Assembly: GCA_004212735.1 (NCBI GenBank)
Contig: SHBD01000006.1
Span: 55,731-119,730 of the forward strand
Reading direction: 5' to 3'
From: SAR116 cluster bacterium
GTDB lineage: Bacteria > Pseudomonadota > Alphaproteobacteria > Puniceispirillales > Puniceispirillaceae
Length of the DNA: 64,000 bases
The notes beneath the pieces are model-generated. The model saw nothing but the letters and a program-made list of their open reading frames with translations, made no database searches and had not been told where the DNA came from. Positions within the stretch are counted from its first letter, which is position 1, and each line of letters starts with the position of its first letter. The translations under genes and the position numbers were made by a program. Below, piece after piece: positions 1 through 12,827 of the stretch.

Positions 1-263
1 CCCAATTCCTGCGCTTTGCCGTTGAACGCTGCGCCCAGCACAACGCCGAATTACGGCATCTTGACCTGACCATCATCTGTGAGACGCCAAAAATCACGCC
101 GCATCGTGACGCGATGCGCGCCCGCATTGCCGAGATCAGCGGCCTGCCGATCGCTCGTATTGGCGTGAAGGCGACAACATCCGAGGGGCTTGGCTTTACC
201 GGCCGGGGCGAGGGCATTGCCGCGCAGGCCACGGCCAGCGTTCTGTTTAGAGGCGGCGCATGA
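1..263 (+). CDS. ispF: 2-C-methyl-D-erythritol 2,4-cyclodiphosphate synthase, 3' end (partial)
   Basis: The window begins inside this gene. The frame enters at base 3 and ends at TGA 261-263, leaving 86 C-terminal residues. They contain [20 protein letters not shown] and [20 protein letters not shown], both conserved in IspF, which cyclises CDP-ME 2-phosphate in the MEP isoprenoid pathway in the cytoplasm. In many Alphaproteobacteria IspF is the C-terminal half of a bifunctional IspDF protein; the upstream part is missing, so fusion cannot be judged. The stop overlaps the pgpA start as ATGA, which suggests translational coupling. Confidence 0.93.
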   Translation, partial: QFLRFAVERCAQHNAELRHLDLTIICETPKITPHRDAMRARIAEISGLPIARIGVKATTSEGLGFTGRGEGIAAQATASVLFRGGA

Positions 264-718
264 CTCCGGCGCTGTGGTGTGCGCTGGCGACGGTCGGCCC
301 GGTTGGCAAGATGCGCCCTGCGCCCGGCAGCTGGGGCTCACTTTTTGGCGTTGTGACCGGCTTTGGCCTTGCCAGCCTGTCATCCGGCCTGTTGGAGATC
401 GCTATTTTGCTGGTGATAGTCTTTGGCACGATCGCCGCCAACCATCATCAAAGCGAAACAGGCAGCAAGGATGCCTCCGAGGTGGTGATCGACGAGGTTG
501 CCGGACAATGGATCGCGCTGCTGGTGATCCCGCTTGACTGGCGCTGGGCGCTGGCAGCCTTTGTGCTGTTCCGGCTTTTCGACATCACCAAGATCGGGCC
601 GATTGGCATGGTCGAGAAATGGCCGGGCGGCGTTGGCGTCATGGCGGATGATGTGATTGCCGGCGTGTTTGCCGCGCTATGCCTGTGGCTGGCACAATGG
701 TTCCTGCTTGCAGGCTGA
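260..718 (+). CDS. pgpA: Phosphatidylglycerophosphatase A
   Basis: 152 residues, a usual length for PgpA. It removes phosphate from phosphatidylglycerophosphate to give phosphatidylglycerol at the inner membrane. Visible family motifs are PGSWGSL (22-28), a metal-binding IDEVAGQW (77-84), FRLFDITK (104-111) and [13 protein letters not shown] (123-135). Hydrophobic segments lie around 30-60, 85-105 and 130-150. The ATG overlaps the ispF stop, so it is probably co-transcribed with ispF and followed by the cinA-like gene 21 bases on. Confidence 0.93.
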   Translation: MTPALWCALATVGPVGKMRPAPGSWGSLFGVVTGFGLASLSSGLLEIAILLVIVFGTIAANHHQSETGSKDASEVVIDEVAGQWIALLVIPLDWRWALAAFVLFRLFDITKIGPIGMVEKWPGGVGVMADDVIAGVFAALCLWLAQWFLLAG

Positions 719-739
719 CCAGGGCAACAGAGGGACAAG

Positions 740-1249
740 ATGACGATAATGGCAGATGTTTCGGCAGATATTTCAGAACTGGCAGCGCAGATCGTGGCGC
801 AGGCAAGCGCCCGCAACAGCCCGATTGTCACCGCCGAATCCTGTACCGGTGGCATGGTGGCGGCGGCGCTGACCGATATTGCCGGGTCCTCGGCGGTGCT
901 GGAACGCGGGCTGGTGACCTATAGCAATGAAGCGAAGATGGAGCTGCTTGGCGTGACCACTGACACATTGGCAGCACATGGCGCGGTGTCAGCAGAGTGC
1001 GCGGCGGAGATGGTTGCCGGTGCGCTGACGAAAACGCAGCCGGCGATGCTGGCGGTGGCCATCACCGGGATTGCCGGTCCGGGTGGCGGCAGTCCAGAAA
1101 AGCCGGTGGGGCTGGTGCATTTCGCCAGCCAGCGCCGTGGGGGGACAGCGCTGCTGGACAAGGTTGTTTTCGCCGGAGACAGGGCCGCGGTCAGAGCGCA
1201 GGCAACACGGCACGCCCTACAGCTTCTGGCGGGGCTGATGCCTGAATAA
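740..1249 (+). CDS. CinA C-terminal-domain protein, nicotinamide-nucleotide amidase type (PncC-like)
   Basis: 169 residues corresponding to the stand-alone C-terminal domain of CinA. In E. coli PncC this domain deamidates NMN to nicotinate mononucleotide in NAD recycling. Signature motifs are TAESCTGG (31-38) and AITGIAGPGGGSPEKPVGLV (about 107-126). The N-terminal MoCF-like CinA domain is absent, as is common in Alphaproteobacteria. A second in-frame ATG at 749 is an alternative start. It is last in the ispF-pgpA-cinA run and converges with ratA. Confidence 0.9.
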   Translation: MTIMADVSADISELAAQIVAQASARNSPIVTAESCTGGMVAAALTDIAGSSAVLERGLVTYSNEAKMELLGVTTDTLAAHGAVSAECAAEMVAGALTKTQPAMLAVAITGIAGPGGGSPEKPVGLVHFASQRRGGTALLDKVVFAGDRAAVRAQATRHALQLLAGLMPE

Positions 1250-1257
1250 CTGACCGG

Positions 1258-1279
1258 CTATCAGCTGGGTGATTGATAG
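1258..1279. terminator. Possible terminator between convergent cinA and ratA genes
   Basis: Inverted repeat CTATCA / TGATAG with a 10-base loop, followed on the + strand by GCTATTTT. It lies in the 31-base gap between two convergent stop codons, the expected place for a shared terminator. The stem is short and the T run is interrupted, so this is tentative. Confidence 0.35.
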
Positions 1280-1280
1280 G

Positions 1281-1730
1281 CTATTTTGCGGCGAGCCGTT
1301 TTCCGTAGAGCGCATCCGCACGTGTCTCAAACGCCTGAACCATGCGGCGCACGGCCTCGGTAAACAAGGTCTCAATCACCGACTGCAGGAGCCGTGAGTT
1401 AAACTCAAAATCGACATAGAAATCGATCTCGCAGCCTTCTTCATGCGGCAGAAACCGCCATTTGTTGGTCAGATATCTGAATGGCCCCTCGGCATAGCGG
1501 ACATTGATTTCGAGCGTGTCCGCGTCAAGATCGACATAGGAGGTGAATTTCTCGCGGAACATGCGAAACCCGATGATCAGATCGGCGGCAAGCGAGATTT
1601 CATCCTGATGGCGAATCCGCGCGGCAAGGCACCAGGGCAGGAATTGCGGATAGGAGCGCACATCGGCGACCAGCGCGTAAAGCTGTTCCGGGCTGTGCCG
1701 GACAACCCGTTTTTCTGCGTGAACCGTCAT
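1281..1730 (-). CDS. ratA: RatA/Coq10-type START-domain protein
   Basis: 149 residues of the polyketide cyclase/START (Coq10-RatA) family. Features include HSPEQLYALVADVRSYPQFL near the N-terminus and the buried core FEFNSRLLQSVIETLF near the C-terminus. Homologues either bind ubiquinone and help respiration (Coq10) or, in E. coli, were reported to block 70S assembly (RatA). Its position one base after lipA is conserved in Alphaproteobacteria and favours a housekeeping, quinone-related role, which is inference. No partner antitoxin (ratB) is adjacent. Confidence 0.88.
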   Translation of the reverse strand: MTVHAEKRVVRHSPEQLYALVADVRSYPQFLPWCLAARIRHQDEISLAADLIIGFRMFREKFTSYVDLDADTLEINVRYAEGPFRYLTNKWRFLPHEEGCEIDFYVDFEFNSRLLQSVIETLFTEAVRRMVQAFETRADALYGKRLAAK

Positions 1731-1731
1731 C

Positions 1732-2685
1732 TCAACTGGCTGCCAATACCGCGTTACGGGCCTGCTGCAAGGCGGCGAAATCCTCGTCAGCGTGATAGGA
1801 GGAGCGCGTCAGCGGTGTCGATGACATCAGCAAAAAGCCCTTGGCCCGGCCCTGCGCGGCATAGCCGTCAAACAGCTCTGGTTCGACAAAGCGGTCAACC
1901 GAGGCGTGTTTGGGCGTGGGTTGCAGATATTGGCCAATAGTCATGAAATCGACATCGGCACTGCGCAGATCATCCATCAGTTGTCCAACCTCGTCATCCT
2001 CCTCGCCAAGGCCAACCATGATCCCTGATTTGGTGAAAATGGAGGGGTCGAGCTTTTTGACCTGCTGCAGGATTGATAGCGAGTGGAAATAACGGGCACC
2101 GGGCCGGATCTGGGGGTAGAGGCGCGGCACGGTTTCCATATTGTGATTGAACACGTCCGGGCGGGCTGCAACGACAACCTCAAGCGCGCCCTCTTTGCGC
2201 AAAAAATCAGGAGTGAGAATTTCAATTGTCGTGCCAGCGGAATAAAGGCGGATGAATTCGATGGTGCGGGCAAAATGCGCGGCACCACCATCGGCAAGAT
2301 CATCACGGTCAACCGAGGTGATGACAACATGGCGCAGACCAAGCGAGGCGACGGCTTTTGCCACATTTTCCGGCTCATCCATATCCAGCGCATCAGGCCG
2401 ACCCGTGGCAACATTGCAGAACGCACAGGCGCGCGTGCAGACGGACCCAAGGATCATCATGGTGGCATGTTTCTGCGCCCAGCATTCACCGATATTGGGG
2501 CAGGCCGCCTCCTCGCATACGGTGACGAGATTGAGGTCACGCATCAGCGCCCGCGTTTCGGCATAGGCGGCCGACACCGGTGCTTTTACCCGCAGCCATT
2601 CCGGGCGACGCGGCTGCGGCCGGTCGGGATTTCGGCGTTTTTCCGGATGGCGCTTGGCACCCTTGGCGGTGTTGAGTTGGGGCAT
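1732..2685 (-). CDS. lipA: Lipoyl synthase
   Basis: 317 residues. A radical-SAM enzyme inserting two sulfurs into octanoyl groups on lipoyl domains. Both cluster sites are visible: the auxiliary cluster cysteines C57, C62, C68 ([12 protein letters not shown]) and the radical-SAM CxxxCxxC at C83, C87, C90 (CTRACAFC). It lies 42 bases after lpd in the pyruvate dehydrogenase run, so the enzyme that lipoylates PdhB and PdhC is encoded with its substrates. The basic, proline-rich first 30 residues are typical of alphaproteobacterial LipA. Confidence 0.97.
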   Translation of the reverse strand: MPQLNTAKGAKRHPEKRRNPDRPQPRRPEWLRVKAPVSAAYAETRALMRDLNLVTVCEEAACPNIGECWAQKHATMMILGSVCTRACAFCNVATGRPDALDMDEPENVAKAVASLGLRHVVITSVDRDDLADGGAAHFARTIEFIRLYSAGTTIEILTPDFLRKEGALEVVVAARPDVFNHNMETVPRLYPQIRPGARYFHSLSILQQVKKLDPSIFTKSGIMVGLGEEDDEVGQLMDDLRSADVDFMTIGQYLQPTPKHASVDRFVEPELFDGYAAQGRAKGFLLMSSTPLTRSSYHADEDFAALQQARNAVLAAS

Positions 2686-2727
2686 TGCAGATCAACCAGC
2701 GTATGAGGCGAGGGTTAACATTTCCCC

Positions 2728-4146
2728 CTAGAAATGGATGGCCCGGTCAAAGGCGTCAAGGACTGATTCGTGCATTGCCTCAGATAAGGTCGGATGCGGG
2801 AAGATGGTTTGCATCAATTCGGTCTCCGTTGCCTCAAGCGTGCGGGCTATGGCATAGCCCTGAATGAGCTCGGTCACTTCCGGGCCGACCATGTGCGCGC
2901 CAAGCAATTCACCCGTTTTCTCATCAAAAATGGTTTTGACAAGGCCCTGATCATCACCCATGGCAATCGCCTTGCCATTACCGACAAACGGAAAGCGCCC
3001 GACCTTAATCTTATATCCAGCCTCGGTTGCGGCGGTCTCAGTCATGCCGACAGAGGCCACTTGGGGCCGACAATAGGTGCAGCCCGGCACCGCGCCATCA
3101 CCAAGCGGATGGGCCTGTTTCAACCCAGCTATTTTTTCGACACACATGATGCCCTCATGGCTGGCCTTGTGCGCCAGCCATGGTGGCCCCGTCACATCAC
3201 CAATGGCATAGATGCCCGGCTCAGCCGTCGCCGCCCATTGATCTGTGACAATATGCCCACGATCAATAACCACGGCGCTGCCCTCAAGGCCCAAATTCTC
3301 GGTATTGCCGATAATGCCGACAGCCAGAATGGCGCGCTCGGCGATCAAATCCTCGCCTGATCCCTCAAGAGTGGCGGTAACACTTGTTTTGCTCGCGTCT
3401 GTTTTGCTGGTATTGGTCAGGCTGCGCAATTTCGCCCCGGTGATGATCTTGATGCCACGCTTGGCAAAGGCCTTTTGGACGATGGCGGAAATCTCCGCAT
3501 CCTCGACAGGCAGAATTGTGTCCATCGCCTCAATCAACGTCACCTCAACGCCCATGTCATGATAGAAGGAGGCAAATTCAGCGCCGATCGCGCCTGACCC
3601 GATGATCAGCAGCGATTTTGGCATGGTTTCAGGGACCATCGCCTCGCGGTAGGTGAGGATGGATTTGCCATCGGCAACAATGCCGGGAAGGCTGCGCGCC
3701 CGCGCCCCGGTGGCGATAATCACATGCGGTGCGGTGATGCTCTCGCCAGTGGACAGGGTGACGGTGCGCAGACCATCGGCCACAGCGCCGATTTTTGCCT
3801 CGGCATCGAACAGGGCAACTTTGTTCTTTTTCAGCAGATGCTGAACGCCAGCAGATAGACGGCCAGCCACTTTGCGCGAGCGTTTGACAACCTTGGCAAG
3901 ATCAATTGAGATTTCGCCGCCAATGGTGATGCCGAAATCCTGCATCTCGTCCAGAGAATGGCGCAGTTCCGCCGCCCGCAACAGCGCCTTTGTCGGAATG
4001 CAGCCCCAGTTCAGGCAAACACCGCCCAGATGCTCACGTTCCACAACGCTAACACGCATACCAAGCTGCGCCGCCCGGATCGCCGCCACATAACCGCCCG
4101 GCCCGCCGCCAATCACTATGATATCAAAACTCTGTTTGTCTGTCAT
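2728..4146 (-). CDS. lpdA: Dihydrolipoamide dehydrogenase (E3)
   Basis: 472 residues. FAD enzyme that reoxidises dihydrolipoamide and reduces NAD+. FAD-binding GGGPGG is at 13-18, the redox disulfide in GGVCLNWGCIPTK is C44/C49, a second nucleotide-binding GSGAIGAEFASF follows mid-protein, and the C-terminal HPTLSEAMHESVLDA carries the catalytic His. As the third gene after pdhABC it most likely serves the pyruvate dehydrogenase complex. Confidence 0.97.
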   Translation of the reverse strand: MTDKQSFDIIVIGGGPGGYVAAIRAAQLGMRVSVVEREHLGGVCLNWGCIPTKALLRAAELRHSLDEMQDFGITIGGEISIDLAKVVKRSRKVAGRLSAGVQHLLKKNKVALFDAEAKIGAVADGLRTVTLSTGESITAPHVIIATGARARSLPGIVADGKSILTYREAMVPETMPKSLLIIGSGAIGAEFASFYHDMGVEVTLIEAMDTILPVEDAEISAIVQKAFAKRGIKIITGAKLRSLTNTSKTDASKTSVTATLEGSGEDLIAERAILAVGIIGNTENLGLEGSAVVIDRGHIVTDQWAATAEPGIYAIGDVTGPPWLAHKASHEGIMCVEKIAGLKQAHPLGDGAVPGCTYCRPQVASVGMTETAATEAGYKIKVGRFPFVGNGKAIAMGDDQGLVKTIFDEKTGELLGAHMVGPEVTELIQGYAIARTLEATETELMQTIFPHPTLSEAMHESVLDAFDRAIHF

Positions 4147-4197
4147 TTTCCAACCTGACTGGAGAATCCGGTAACGGACAATCCCAAAAAAAACCGC

Positions 4198-5565
4198 CTA
4201 GAGAAGCATCGTCACCGGATTCTCGATGTAGGATTTGAATGATTGCAGCCACCGCGCCCCAACCGCACCATCCACAGCCCGGTGATCACAGGACAATGTG
4301 ACAGTCATCACCGTGGCAACAGCAAGTGCGCCATCACGGACAATCGGGCGTTGCTCGCCAGCGCCAACAGCCAGAATGGCCCCTTGCGGCGGGTTGATCA
4401 CGGCGGCAAATTCCCGCACGCCAAACATGCCAAGGTTGGAGATGGTGAAGCTGCCGCCGGTGTATTCCTCAGGCGCAAGGCTGCCGGAGCGTGCGCGCGC
4501 CGCCAGATCGCGGCTGATCTGCGATAACTCGGCAAGGCCCTTTTTCTCCGCCGCCCAAATCACCGGCGTGATCAGACCGCCGTCAATGGCCACCGCCATC
4601 GAGATATCGGCATGCGTAAAGAGGCGGGTGTGATCACCCTCCCATGAGGCATTTGCCTCCGGCACCTTGATCAATGCCTGCGCCGCCGCACGTATCACCA
4701 GATCATTTACCGATATTTTCACACCATCCTCGGCAAGTGCATTGAGCTGTTTACGCGACTGCAGAAGCTGGTCGATCTCACAATCGACCGTCAGATAGAA
4801 ATGCGGGGCTATCTGTTTGGATTGTTGCAGACGCTCGGCAATGATTTTGCGCATCTGGCTATTGGGTATCAGCTCGCTGGCACCCGGAGTCGCCAGAGGC
4901 ACGCCGATTGCGGCAGGAACGCCCATGCCACCAGAGGTCACGCCCGGTGCAATGTCGGGTGCAGTGGCTGAGGCAATAACCGCAGCCTCAACATCGGCCC
5001 GCAAAATCCGCCCATGGGGACCACTGCCGGAAAGGGCCGCCAGATCAAGATTGTGGTCTGCCGCAATGCGCCGCGCAAGCGGGCTGGCGAAGATCCGGCC
5101 TGCGCCGCCGCTCGATCCCACGGACGAAGATGCTGCCGGCTGGACCGAGGACGCGGTTGCAGCTGGGGCTGGAGTTTCGGGTGCTGATACGGGTGCTGAT
5201 ACGGGGGCTGTTTCGGGAGTTGATGCGGGGGCTTGTTCGGAAGCTGAGTGAAGTGCAGCGTCAGGCTGGTTGGTTGTGGGGGCGGGCTGTTGCGGGGCCG
5301 CAGCAACGCTGGCCACATCCTCGCCATCCTCGGCAAGACGGGCGATCACCGTGCCGACAGCGACATTTTCACTGCCAGCGGCGATCAGGATGCTGGCAAT
5401 GACGCCCTCTTCCACCGCCTCGACCTCCATTGTTGCCTTGTCGGTCTCGATCTCGGCAATCACATCGCCAGAGCGCACTTCATCACCAACAGCGACATTC
5501 CAAGTGGCCAATGTTCCGGTCTCCATGGTCGGAGAGAGAGCAGGCATTTTGATCTCGACTGCCAT
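4198..5565 (-). CDS. pdhC: Pyruvate dehydrogenase E2, dihydrolipoamide acetyltransferase
   Basis: 455 residues from ATG 5565. This start begins the lipoyl domain directly ([14 protein letters not shown]) two bases after the pdhB stop; an upstream in-frame extension inside pdhB is rejected. Order: lipoyl domain 1-80 with the lipoylated lysine K43 in ETDKATME, a Pro/Ala-rich linker with short repeats ([15 protein letters not shown]), a peripheral-subunit-binding domain ([17 protein letters not shown]), and the catalytic domain ending in [17 protein letters not shown] with the active-site His. Transfers acetyl groups to CoA. Confidence 0.97.
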   Translation of the reverse strand: MAVEIKMPALSPTMETGTLATWNVAVGDEVRSGDVIAEIETDKATMEVEAVEEGVIASILIAAGSENVAVGTVIARLAEDGEDVASVAAAPQQPAPTTNQPDAALHSASEQAPASTPETAPVSAPVSAPETPAPAATASSVQPAASSSVGSSGGAGRIFASPLARRIAADHNLDLAALSGSGPHGRILRADVEAAVIASATAPDIAPGVTSGGMGVPAAIGVPLATPGASELIPNSQMRKIIAERLQQSKQIAPHFYLTVDCEIDQLLQSRKQLNALAEDGVKISVNDLVIRAAAQALIKVPEANASWEGDHTRLFTHADISMAVAIDGGLITPVIWAAEKKGLAELSQISRDLAARARSGSLAPEEYTGGSFTISNLGMFGVREFAAVINPPQGAILAVGAGEQRPIVRDGALAVATVMTVTLSCDHRAVDGAVGARWLQSFKSYIENPVTMLL

Positions 5566-5566
5566 C

Positions 5567-6967
5567 TTACGCTCCCCTGAACCCATCGCAGGTCGCCTGT
5601 ACCGTGGCGACGATATCGTCAAGCTGCGGCAATGCCAGCTTTTCCAGATTGGCCGCATAGGGCATCGGCACATCCTTACCGGTCACACGGGCAATCGGCG
5701 CATCAAGCCAGTCGAAGGCCTGTTCCATGACCTGCATGGCAATCTCGGAGCCAAGACCGGCAAAAGGAAAACCCTCCTCGCAGGTGACAAGCCGAGAGGT
5801 CTTGCGAACGGAGGCGATGATGGTTTCGCTGTCCAACGGCCGGATTGTCCGAAGATCAATCACCTCGGCGGAAATTCCCTGTTCGGCCAGTGTCTCGGCC
5901 GCGGCAAGGGCGCGGCCAACCATGATCGAAAAGGCAACAATCGTGACGTCACTTCCCTCACGGACGATTTTGGCCTTGCCGATCGGCACGACCCACTCAT
6001 CATCCTCGGGGATATCGAAGCTCTGGCCATACATCACCTCATTTTCGAGAAAGATCACCGGATTGGGATCACGGATGGCAGCTTTCAACAATCCCTTGGC
6101 ATCGGCAGCCGACCACGGCGCGACAACCTTCAGCCCCGGACAATGCGCATACCAGCTGGCATAGCATTGCGAATGCTGGGCGGCGACACGGCTGGCGGCC
6201 CCATTCGGCCCGCGAAAGACGATCGGACAACCCATCTGACCACCCGACATATAGAGCGTCTTGGCAGCGGAATTGATGATCTGGTCAATCGCCTGCATGG
6301 CGAAATTGAAGGTCATGAACTCGATCACCGGGCGCAGCTCGCCAAAGGCAGCGCCAACGCCGAGACCGGCAAAACCCTGTTCGGTGATCGGCGTATCAAT
6401 CACGCGCTTTGGCCCAAATTCGGCAAGCAGACCCTGGGTGACCTTGTAGGCACCCTGATATTCAGCAACTTCCTCGCCCATCACGAACACATTTTCATCG
6501 CGGCGCATTTCCTCAGCCATCGCGTCACGCAAAGCCTCGCGCACGGTGACATTGGCCGTTGCCCCGGTCCAGTCAGCCTCAGCTGCAATCGCCTCAACAG
6601 CTGGCGCCGGTGCGGGGGGTGAAACCGGTGCCGGTATCGGCGCTTCGGGAGTATTGGATGCTTCAGGTGTGGGCGCTTCGGGGGTATTGGGTGGTTCGGG
6701 TGCGGGTGTGGTGCCTGCCGGCTCACCCTCGGCCAGCAGAATGGCGATCGGCGCATTGACCTTGACGTTCTGGGCACCGGCGGCAACAAGCAGCGTTCCC
6801 ACACGGCCATCGTCAACGGCCTCGACCTCCATCGTCGCCTTGTCGGTTTCGATCTCGGCAATCACATCGCCAGAGCGCACCTCATCACCCTCAGCGACAA
6901 GCCATTTGGCCAAAGTTCCCTCTTCCATTGTCGGCGAAAGCGCCGGCATCCTGATTTCGATGGCCAT
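5567..6967 (-). CDS. pdhB: Pyruvate dehydrogenase E1 beta with N-terminal lipoyl domain
   Basis: 466 residues. A lipoyl domain (1-80, K43 in ETDKATME) nearly identical to that of PdhC is followed by a Pro/Ala/Glu linker with repeats such as NTPEAP, then the E1-beta transketolase-like domain ([33 protein letters not shown]). A lipoyl domain on E1 beta is known in many Alphaproteobacteria. With PdhA it decarboxylates pyruvate. It is two bases from pdhA and one from pdhC. Confidence 0.97.
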   Translation of the reverse strand: MAIEIRMPALSPTMEEGTLAKWLVAEGDEVRSGDVIAEIETDKATMEVEAVDDGRVGTLLVAAGAQNVKVNAPIAILLAEGEPAGTTPAPEPPNTPEAPTPEASNTPEAPIPAPVSPPAPAPAVEAIAAEADWTGATANVTVREALRDAMAEEMRRDENVFVMGEEVAEYQGAYKVTQGLLAEFGPKRVIDTPITEQGFAGLGVGAAFGELRPVIEFMTFNFAMQAIDQIINSAAKTLYMSGGQMGCPIVFRGPNGAASRVAAQHSQCYASWYAHCPGLKVVAPWSAADAKGLLKAAIRDPNPVIFLENEVMYGQSFDIPEDDEWVVPIGKAKIVREGSDVTIVAFSIMVGRALAAAETLAEQGISAEVIDLRTIRPLDSETIIASVRKTSRLVTCEEGFPFAGLGSEIAMQVMEQAFDWLDAPIARVTGKDVPMPYAANLEKLALPQLDDIVATVQATCDGFRGA

Positions 6968-6969
6968 GA

Positions 6970-8040
6970 TTACGCCTCCGTTGATGCGGCTGTGCCGGCA
7001 GACACCGGCAAAAGGATATCGGTGAACAATTCAGACGGATCGGGCTCCGGGCTGTTCTGGGCAAATTCGGTGGCCTTGGTAACCACGGCCTTGACCTCGC
7101 CATCAATGGCCTTGAGCGCCTCTTCCTTGACGTTCTGCTTGATCAGAAGCTCACGCAGCTGGTCGATCGGATCATGCTGCTTGCGCATGGCGTCAACCTC
7201 CTCGCGGGTGCGGTACTTCGCTGGATCAGACATTGAATGACCGCGATAGCGATAGGTCTTCATCTCAAGGATATAGGGGCCTTTTCCCTCGCGGCAATGC
7301 GCCAGCGCCTCAAGCCCGGCCTCGCGAACGGCTAGCACATCCATGCCATCGACCTGTTTGCCCGGAATGCCATACGCCGAGCCACGTTCCGCAAGGGCAG
7401 GCCCCGCTGCGGCTCTGGTCACCGCTGTTCCCATGCCATATTGGTTGTTCTCAATGACGAACAGGCAGGGCAGATCCCACAGGGCGGCCATGTTGAAACT
7501 CTCATAGACCTGTCCCTGATTGACCGCCCCATCCCCGAGGTAGGTCATGCAGACATTGGCCTCGTCTTTGTATTTGTGGGAAAAAGCCAGACCACAACCG
7601 ATCGGCACCTGAGCACCGACAATGCCGTGGCCACCAAAGAATTTCTTTTCCCGGCTGAACATGTGCATCGAGCCACCCTTGCCGCGCGAATAGCCACCCT
7701 CGCGGCCCGTCAGCTCAGCCATCACACCATCAGCATCCATGCCGCAGGCGAGCATGTGACCGTGGTCGCGGTAGGAGGTGACAACCGTGTCACCGGGCTT
7801 TGACGCCGATTGCAGACCGACAACGACAGCTTCCTGACCAATATAGAGGTGGCAAAACCCGCCAATTTGCCCCATGCCGTAAAGCTGTCCAGCCTTTTCC
7901 TCAAACCGGCGGATCAACAGCATGTCGTGATACATCGCGGTCAAATCTTCGGTGGCCGGCATATCGTTCCGGCCGGTGGCGATGGCCTTTGGCGGACGAC
8001 CGGGTTTCTTTTTGCGCGGTGTTGTCGCTTTCTGCACCAT
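6970..8040 (-). CDS. pdhA: Pyruvate dehydrogenase E1 alpha
   Basis: 356 residues. The thiamine diphosphate-binding subunit of E1. The TPP motif runs from GDGAVNQG to ENNQYGMG with about 30 residues between, and the phosphorylation-loop-like [15 protein letters not shown] is present. The N-terminus is a basic stretch with KKKPGRPPK, an AT-hook-like sequence sometimes found on alphaproteobacterial PdhA tails; a DNA role is not implied. ATG is preceded by AGGGAG at suitable spacing. First gene of pdhABC-lpd-lipA-ratA, with an AT-rich upstream region as likely promoter. Confidence 0.97.
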   Translation of the reverse strand: MVQKATTPRKKKPGRPPKAIATGRNDMPATEDLTAMYHDMLLIRRFEEKAGQLYGMGQIGGFCHLYIGQEAVVVGLQSASKPGDTVVTSYRDHGHMLACGMDADGVMAELTGREGGYSRGKGGSMHMFSREKKFFGGHGIVGAQVPIGCGLAFSHKYKDEANVCMTYLGDGAVNQGQVYESFNMAALWDLPCLFVIENNQYGMGTAVTRAAAGPALAERGSAYGIPGKQVDGMDVLAVREAGLEALAHCREGKGPYILEMKTYRYRGHSMSDPAKYRTREEVDAMRKQHDPIDQLRELLIKQNVKEEALKAIDGEVKAVVTKATEFAQNSPEPDPSELFTDILLPVSAGTAASTEA

Positions 8041-8219
8041 TTATCTGCTCCCTAGAACCAAAGTAATGGAACCTGACAGCAATGCCGGACGGCACCTGTT
8101 CCATGAAGCAAGAATTTAACGAATTTGATATTTTTGCAATATTTTTATTTTATTGTTTTTATTGTATTTTTTATAAATAAACCAGATTTTAGTTTACTGA
8201 ACGAATGCGGACATCATTC
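8041..8219 (-). promoter_or_regulatory. AT-rich pdhA upstream region
   Basis: 179 bases separate ftsB and pdhA. Positions about 8110-8200 are nearly all A/T, in contrast to the GC-rich surroundings, and contain long mixed A/T runs. It probably holds the pdh operon promoter and may bind a nucleoid protein such as IHF/HU. I see no clear -35/-10 pair with standard spacing and no hairpin. Confidence 0.4.
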
Positions 8220-8543
8220 CTAAAATTTCAAATCTGAAAGATCAATTGAAATAATCACATCATCGGGAGAATAGAGACCAAGCTCGGCCTGTGCCGTTTC
8301 CTCGAGAATATCGGCATCGAGGGTCTCGCTCTGCATCAGTGAAATCCGGTGAGTGAGATAGGTCTGGTGCTTGCCAAGCAGCATCAACCGCTCCTCGGCG
8401 AGTTGAATTTTGCGATCAAGTTCGGGCTGTGCCAGAATCCCCCGCTCACCAGCGATCGTGTGAAAGCCGAAAAACACCACTAGAGTTCCGAGCAGGACAA
8501 AACTGCTGGCATAGGCAAGTGGTTTTCTGATCATCCTGTACAT
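8220..8543 (-). CDS. ftsB: FtsB/DivIC-type septum formation initiator
   Basis: 107 residues: a short cytoplasmic N-terminus, one membrane segment (about 9-29, YASSFVLLGTLVVFFGFHTI), then a predicted coiled coil (about 35-65) rich in Leu/Glu and a short acidic tail. This matches FtsB/DivIC proteins that join FtsL and FtsQ in the divisome. The position between eno and pdhA is conserved in Proteobacteria (ftsB follows eno in E. coli too). Confidence 0.87.
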   Translation of the reverse strand: MYRMIRKPLAYASSFVLLGTLVVFFGFHTIAGERGILAQPELDRKIQLAEERLMLLGKHQTYLTHRISLMQSETLDADILEETAQAELGLYSPDDVIISIDLSDLKF

Positions 8544-8741
8544 AAGCGCTCTGAACTCTTGTGTCGTGCAATCCCGAATAACGCCATTGAATCAGAGCCG
8601 ATTCGGCCGGTCAAGCAAAAAGCGAATCGCCGGATTCCTTAAATCAGGCGGATTTTCCGTGGGCAAAGCCGCGCCTTGCCACCGGTCATCGGGAAGACCG
8701 GCAAGATTGAGAACATACGATGGGTGGGTGTTAAGTGATCA

Positions 8742-10025
<1,284 letters not shown>

Positions 10026-10096
10026 TTATCCTAATGGTTGGGGTTAAAGGCCGAGAGTTGCCGTAGGCTGGCAGTCCGAGGTCTCCTGAATTATGG

Positions 10097-10921
10097 TCAA
10101 AGCGCCTCACGGCGGGCGGTGTCAATGCGTTGCAGGCGGTAAAGCACGCCCTCCATGGCATCCAGCGGCACCATATTTGGGCCATCAGACGGGGCGTTAT
10201 CGGGATCCTCATGCGCTTCCATGAACAGCCCCTCAACGCCAACGGCAACTGCCGCGCGCGCCAACACCGGAACAAATTCGCGCTGGCCTCCCGAACTGCC
10301 GCCAAGGCCGCCCGGTTGCTGCACCGAATGGGTCGCATCAAAAATCACCGGATGGCCAAGTTTTGCCATTTCTGGCAGAGCGCGCATGTCAGAGACAAGC
10401 GTGTTGTAGCCAAAGGACGTGCCGCGCTCGGTCAGCATGACGCGCGCATTACCAGCGCCGGTAACTTTGGCGGCGACATGCGCCATATCCCAGGGGGCAA
10501 GAAATTGCCCTTTTTTGATATTGACGACAGCACCGGTGGCCGCAGCCGCCAGCAACAGATCCGTCTGGCGACAGAGAAAGGCCGGAATTTGGAGGACATC
10601 AAGCGCCTCGGCTGCCGGGACGCATTGTTCGGGCAGATGGACATCACTTAGGACCGGGCAACCAAGCTCATCACGGACCCGCGCCATGATCGTCAGCCCT
10701 TCATCCATACCTATGCCGCGCGCCGCATTTGCCGAAGTGCGGTTAGCCTTGTCAAAGGAGGATTTATAGATGAACCCCATGCCGACGGCGGCAGCTATCT
10801 TGGCAAGATGGCTGGCACATGAAAGGGCATGGTCGAGACCCTCAATCTGGCAGGGACCGGCAATCAGAATCAACGGATGGTCAGCGCCACAGGACACGTT
10901 GCGGATGTGCATTTCAGTCAT
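10097..10921 (-). CDS. kdsA: 3-deoxy-D-manno-octulosonate 8-phosphate synthase
   Basis: 274 residues from ATG 10921, chosen because AAGGAG lies about 12 bases upstream; an in-frame GTG at 10951 would add ten residues that overlap this site. Condenses PEP with arabinose 5-phosphate to make KDO-8-P for lipopolysaccharide. Motifs: [26 protein letters not shown]-type substrate loop ([13 protein letters not shown]) and [11 protein letters not shown]. Neighbouring enolase supplies its substrate PEP. The gene implies an LPS outer membrane. Confidence 0.96.
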   Translation of the reverse strand: MTEMHIRNVSCGADHPLILIAGPCQIEGLDHALSCASHLAKIAAAVGMGFIYKSSFDKANRTSANAARGIGMDEGLTIMARVRDELGCPVLSDVHLPEQCVPAAEALDVLQIPAFLCRQTDLLLAAAATGAVVNIKKGQFLAPWDMAHVAAKVTGAGNARVMLTERGTSFGYNTLVSDMRALPEMAKLGHPVIFDATHSVQQPGGLGGSSGGQREFVPVLARAAVAVGVEGLFMEAHEDPDNAPSDGPNMVPLDAMEGVLYRLQRIDTARREAL

Positions 10922-10960
10922 GATCCTGCGAGTCTCCTTTCGGGCCTTCACGAAAACCGC

Positions 10961-12598
<1,638 letters not shown>

Positions 12599-12675
12599 TT
12601 ATACCCCAACATGACGCGGCTGGTAAGTGCCTAAATCACATCATGTTGTAATTTTAATGGGTGCAGATGGCTTGA

Positions 12676-12693
12676 CAAACAGCCGTCTGTTTG
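12676..12693. promoter_or_regulatory. Hairpin-forming inverted repeat upstream of pyrG
   Basis: CAAACAG, loop CCGT, CTGTTTG: a perfect 7-bp stem with a 4-base loop, about 87 bases before the pyrG ATG and after the secG stop. No T run follows on either strand, so it is not a classic intrinsic terminator. It could be an operator or a stabilising hairpin in the secG-pyrG transcript. Confidence 0.35.
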
Positions 12694-12737
12694 AGCGTTG
12701 TTATTTATCCGTTGAGACTTACTTGTCTGACGGGGGC

Positions 12738-12827
12738 TTATTGGTCTGTTGGGACTTATTGGTCTGTTGGGACTTATTGGTCTGTTGGGACTTATTGGTC
12801 TGTTGGGACTTATTGGTCTGTTGGGAC
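12738..12827. repeat. Five perfect 18-bp tandem repeats spanning the secG stop
   Basis: TTATTGGTCTGTTGGGAC is repeated five times without a mismatch. Read on the - strand each unit is GTC CCA ACA GAC CAA TAA, the last five codons (VPTDQ) and the stop of secG. SecG ends in the first copy met (12810-12827), leaving four further in-frame copies, each with its own stop. The array is therefore a duplication of the 3' end of the gene. Perfect identity indicates recent expansion or ongoing homogenisation. Confidence 0.95.

Noticed and set aside
1281..1730. ratA as half of a toxin-antitoxin system
   Set aside because: No ratB-type partner is adjacent, and the lipA-ratA order is a stable housekeeping arrangement in this class, so a mobile toxin module is unlikely.
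5270..6622. A 450-codon + strand frame opposite pdhB and pdhC
   Set aside because: Shadow of two clear pyruvate dehydrogenase genes. It crosses their junction and shows no family motif.
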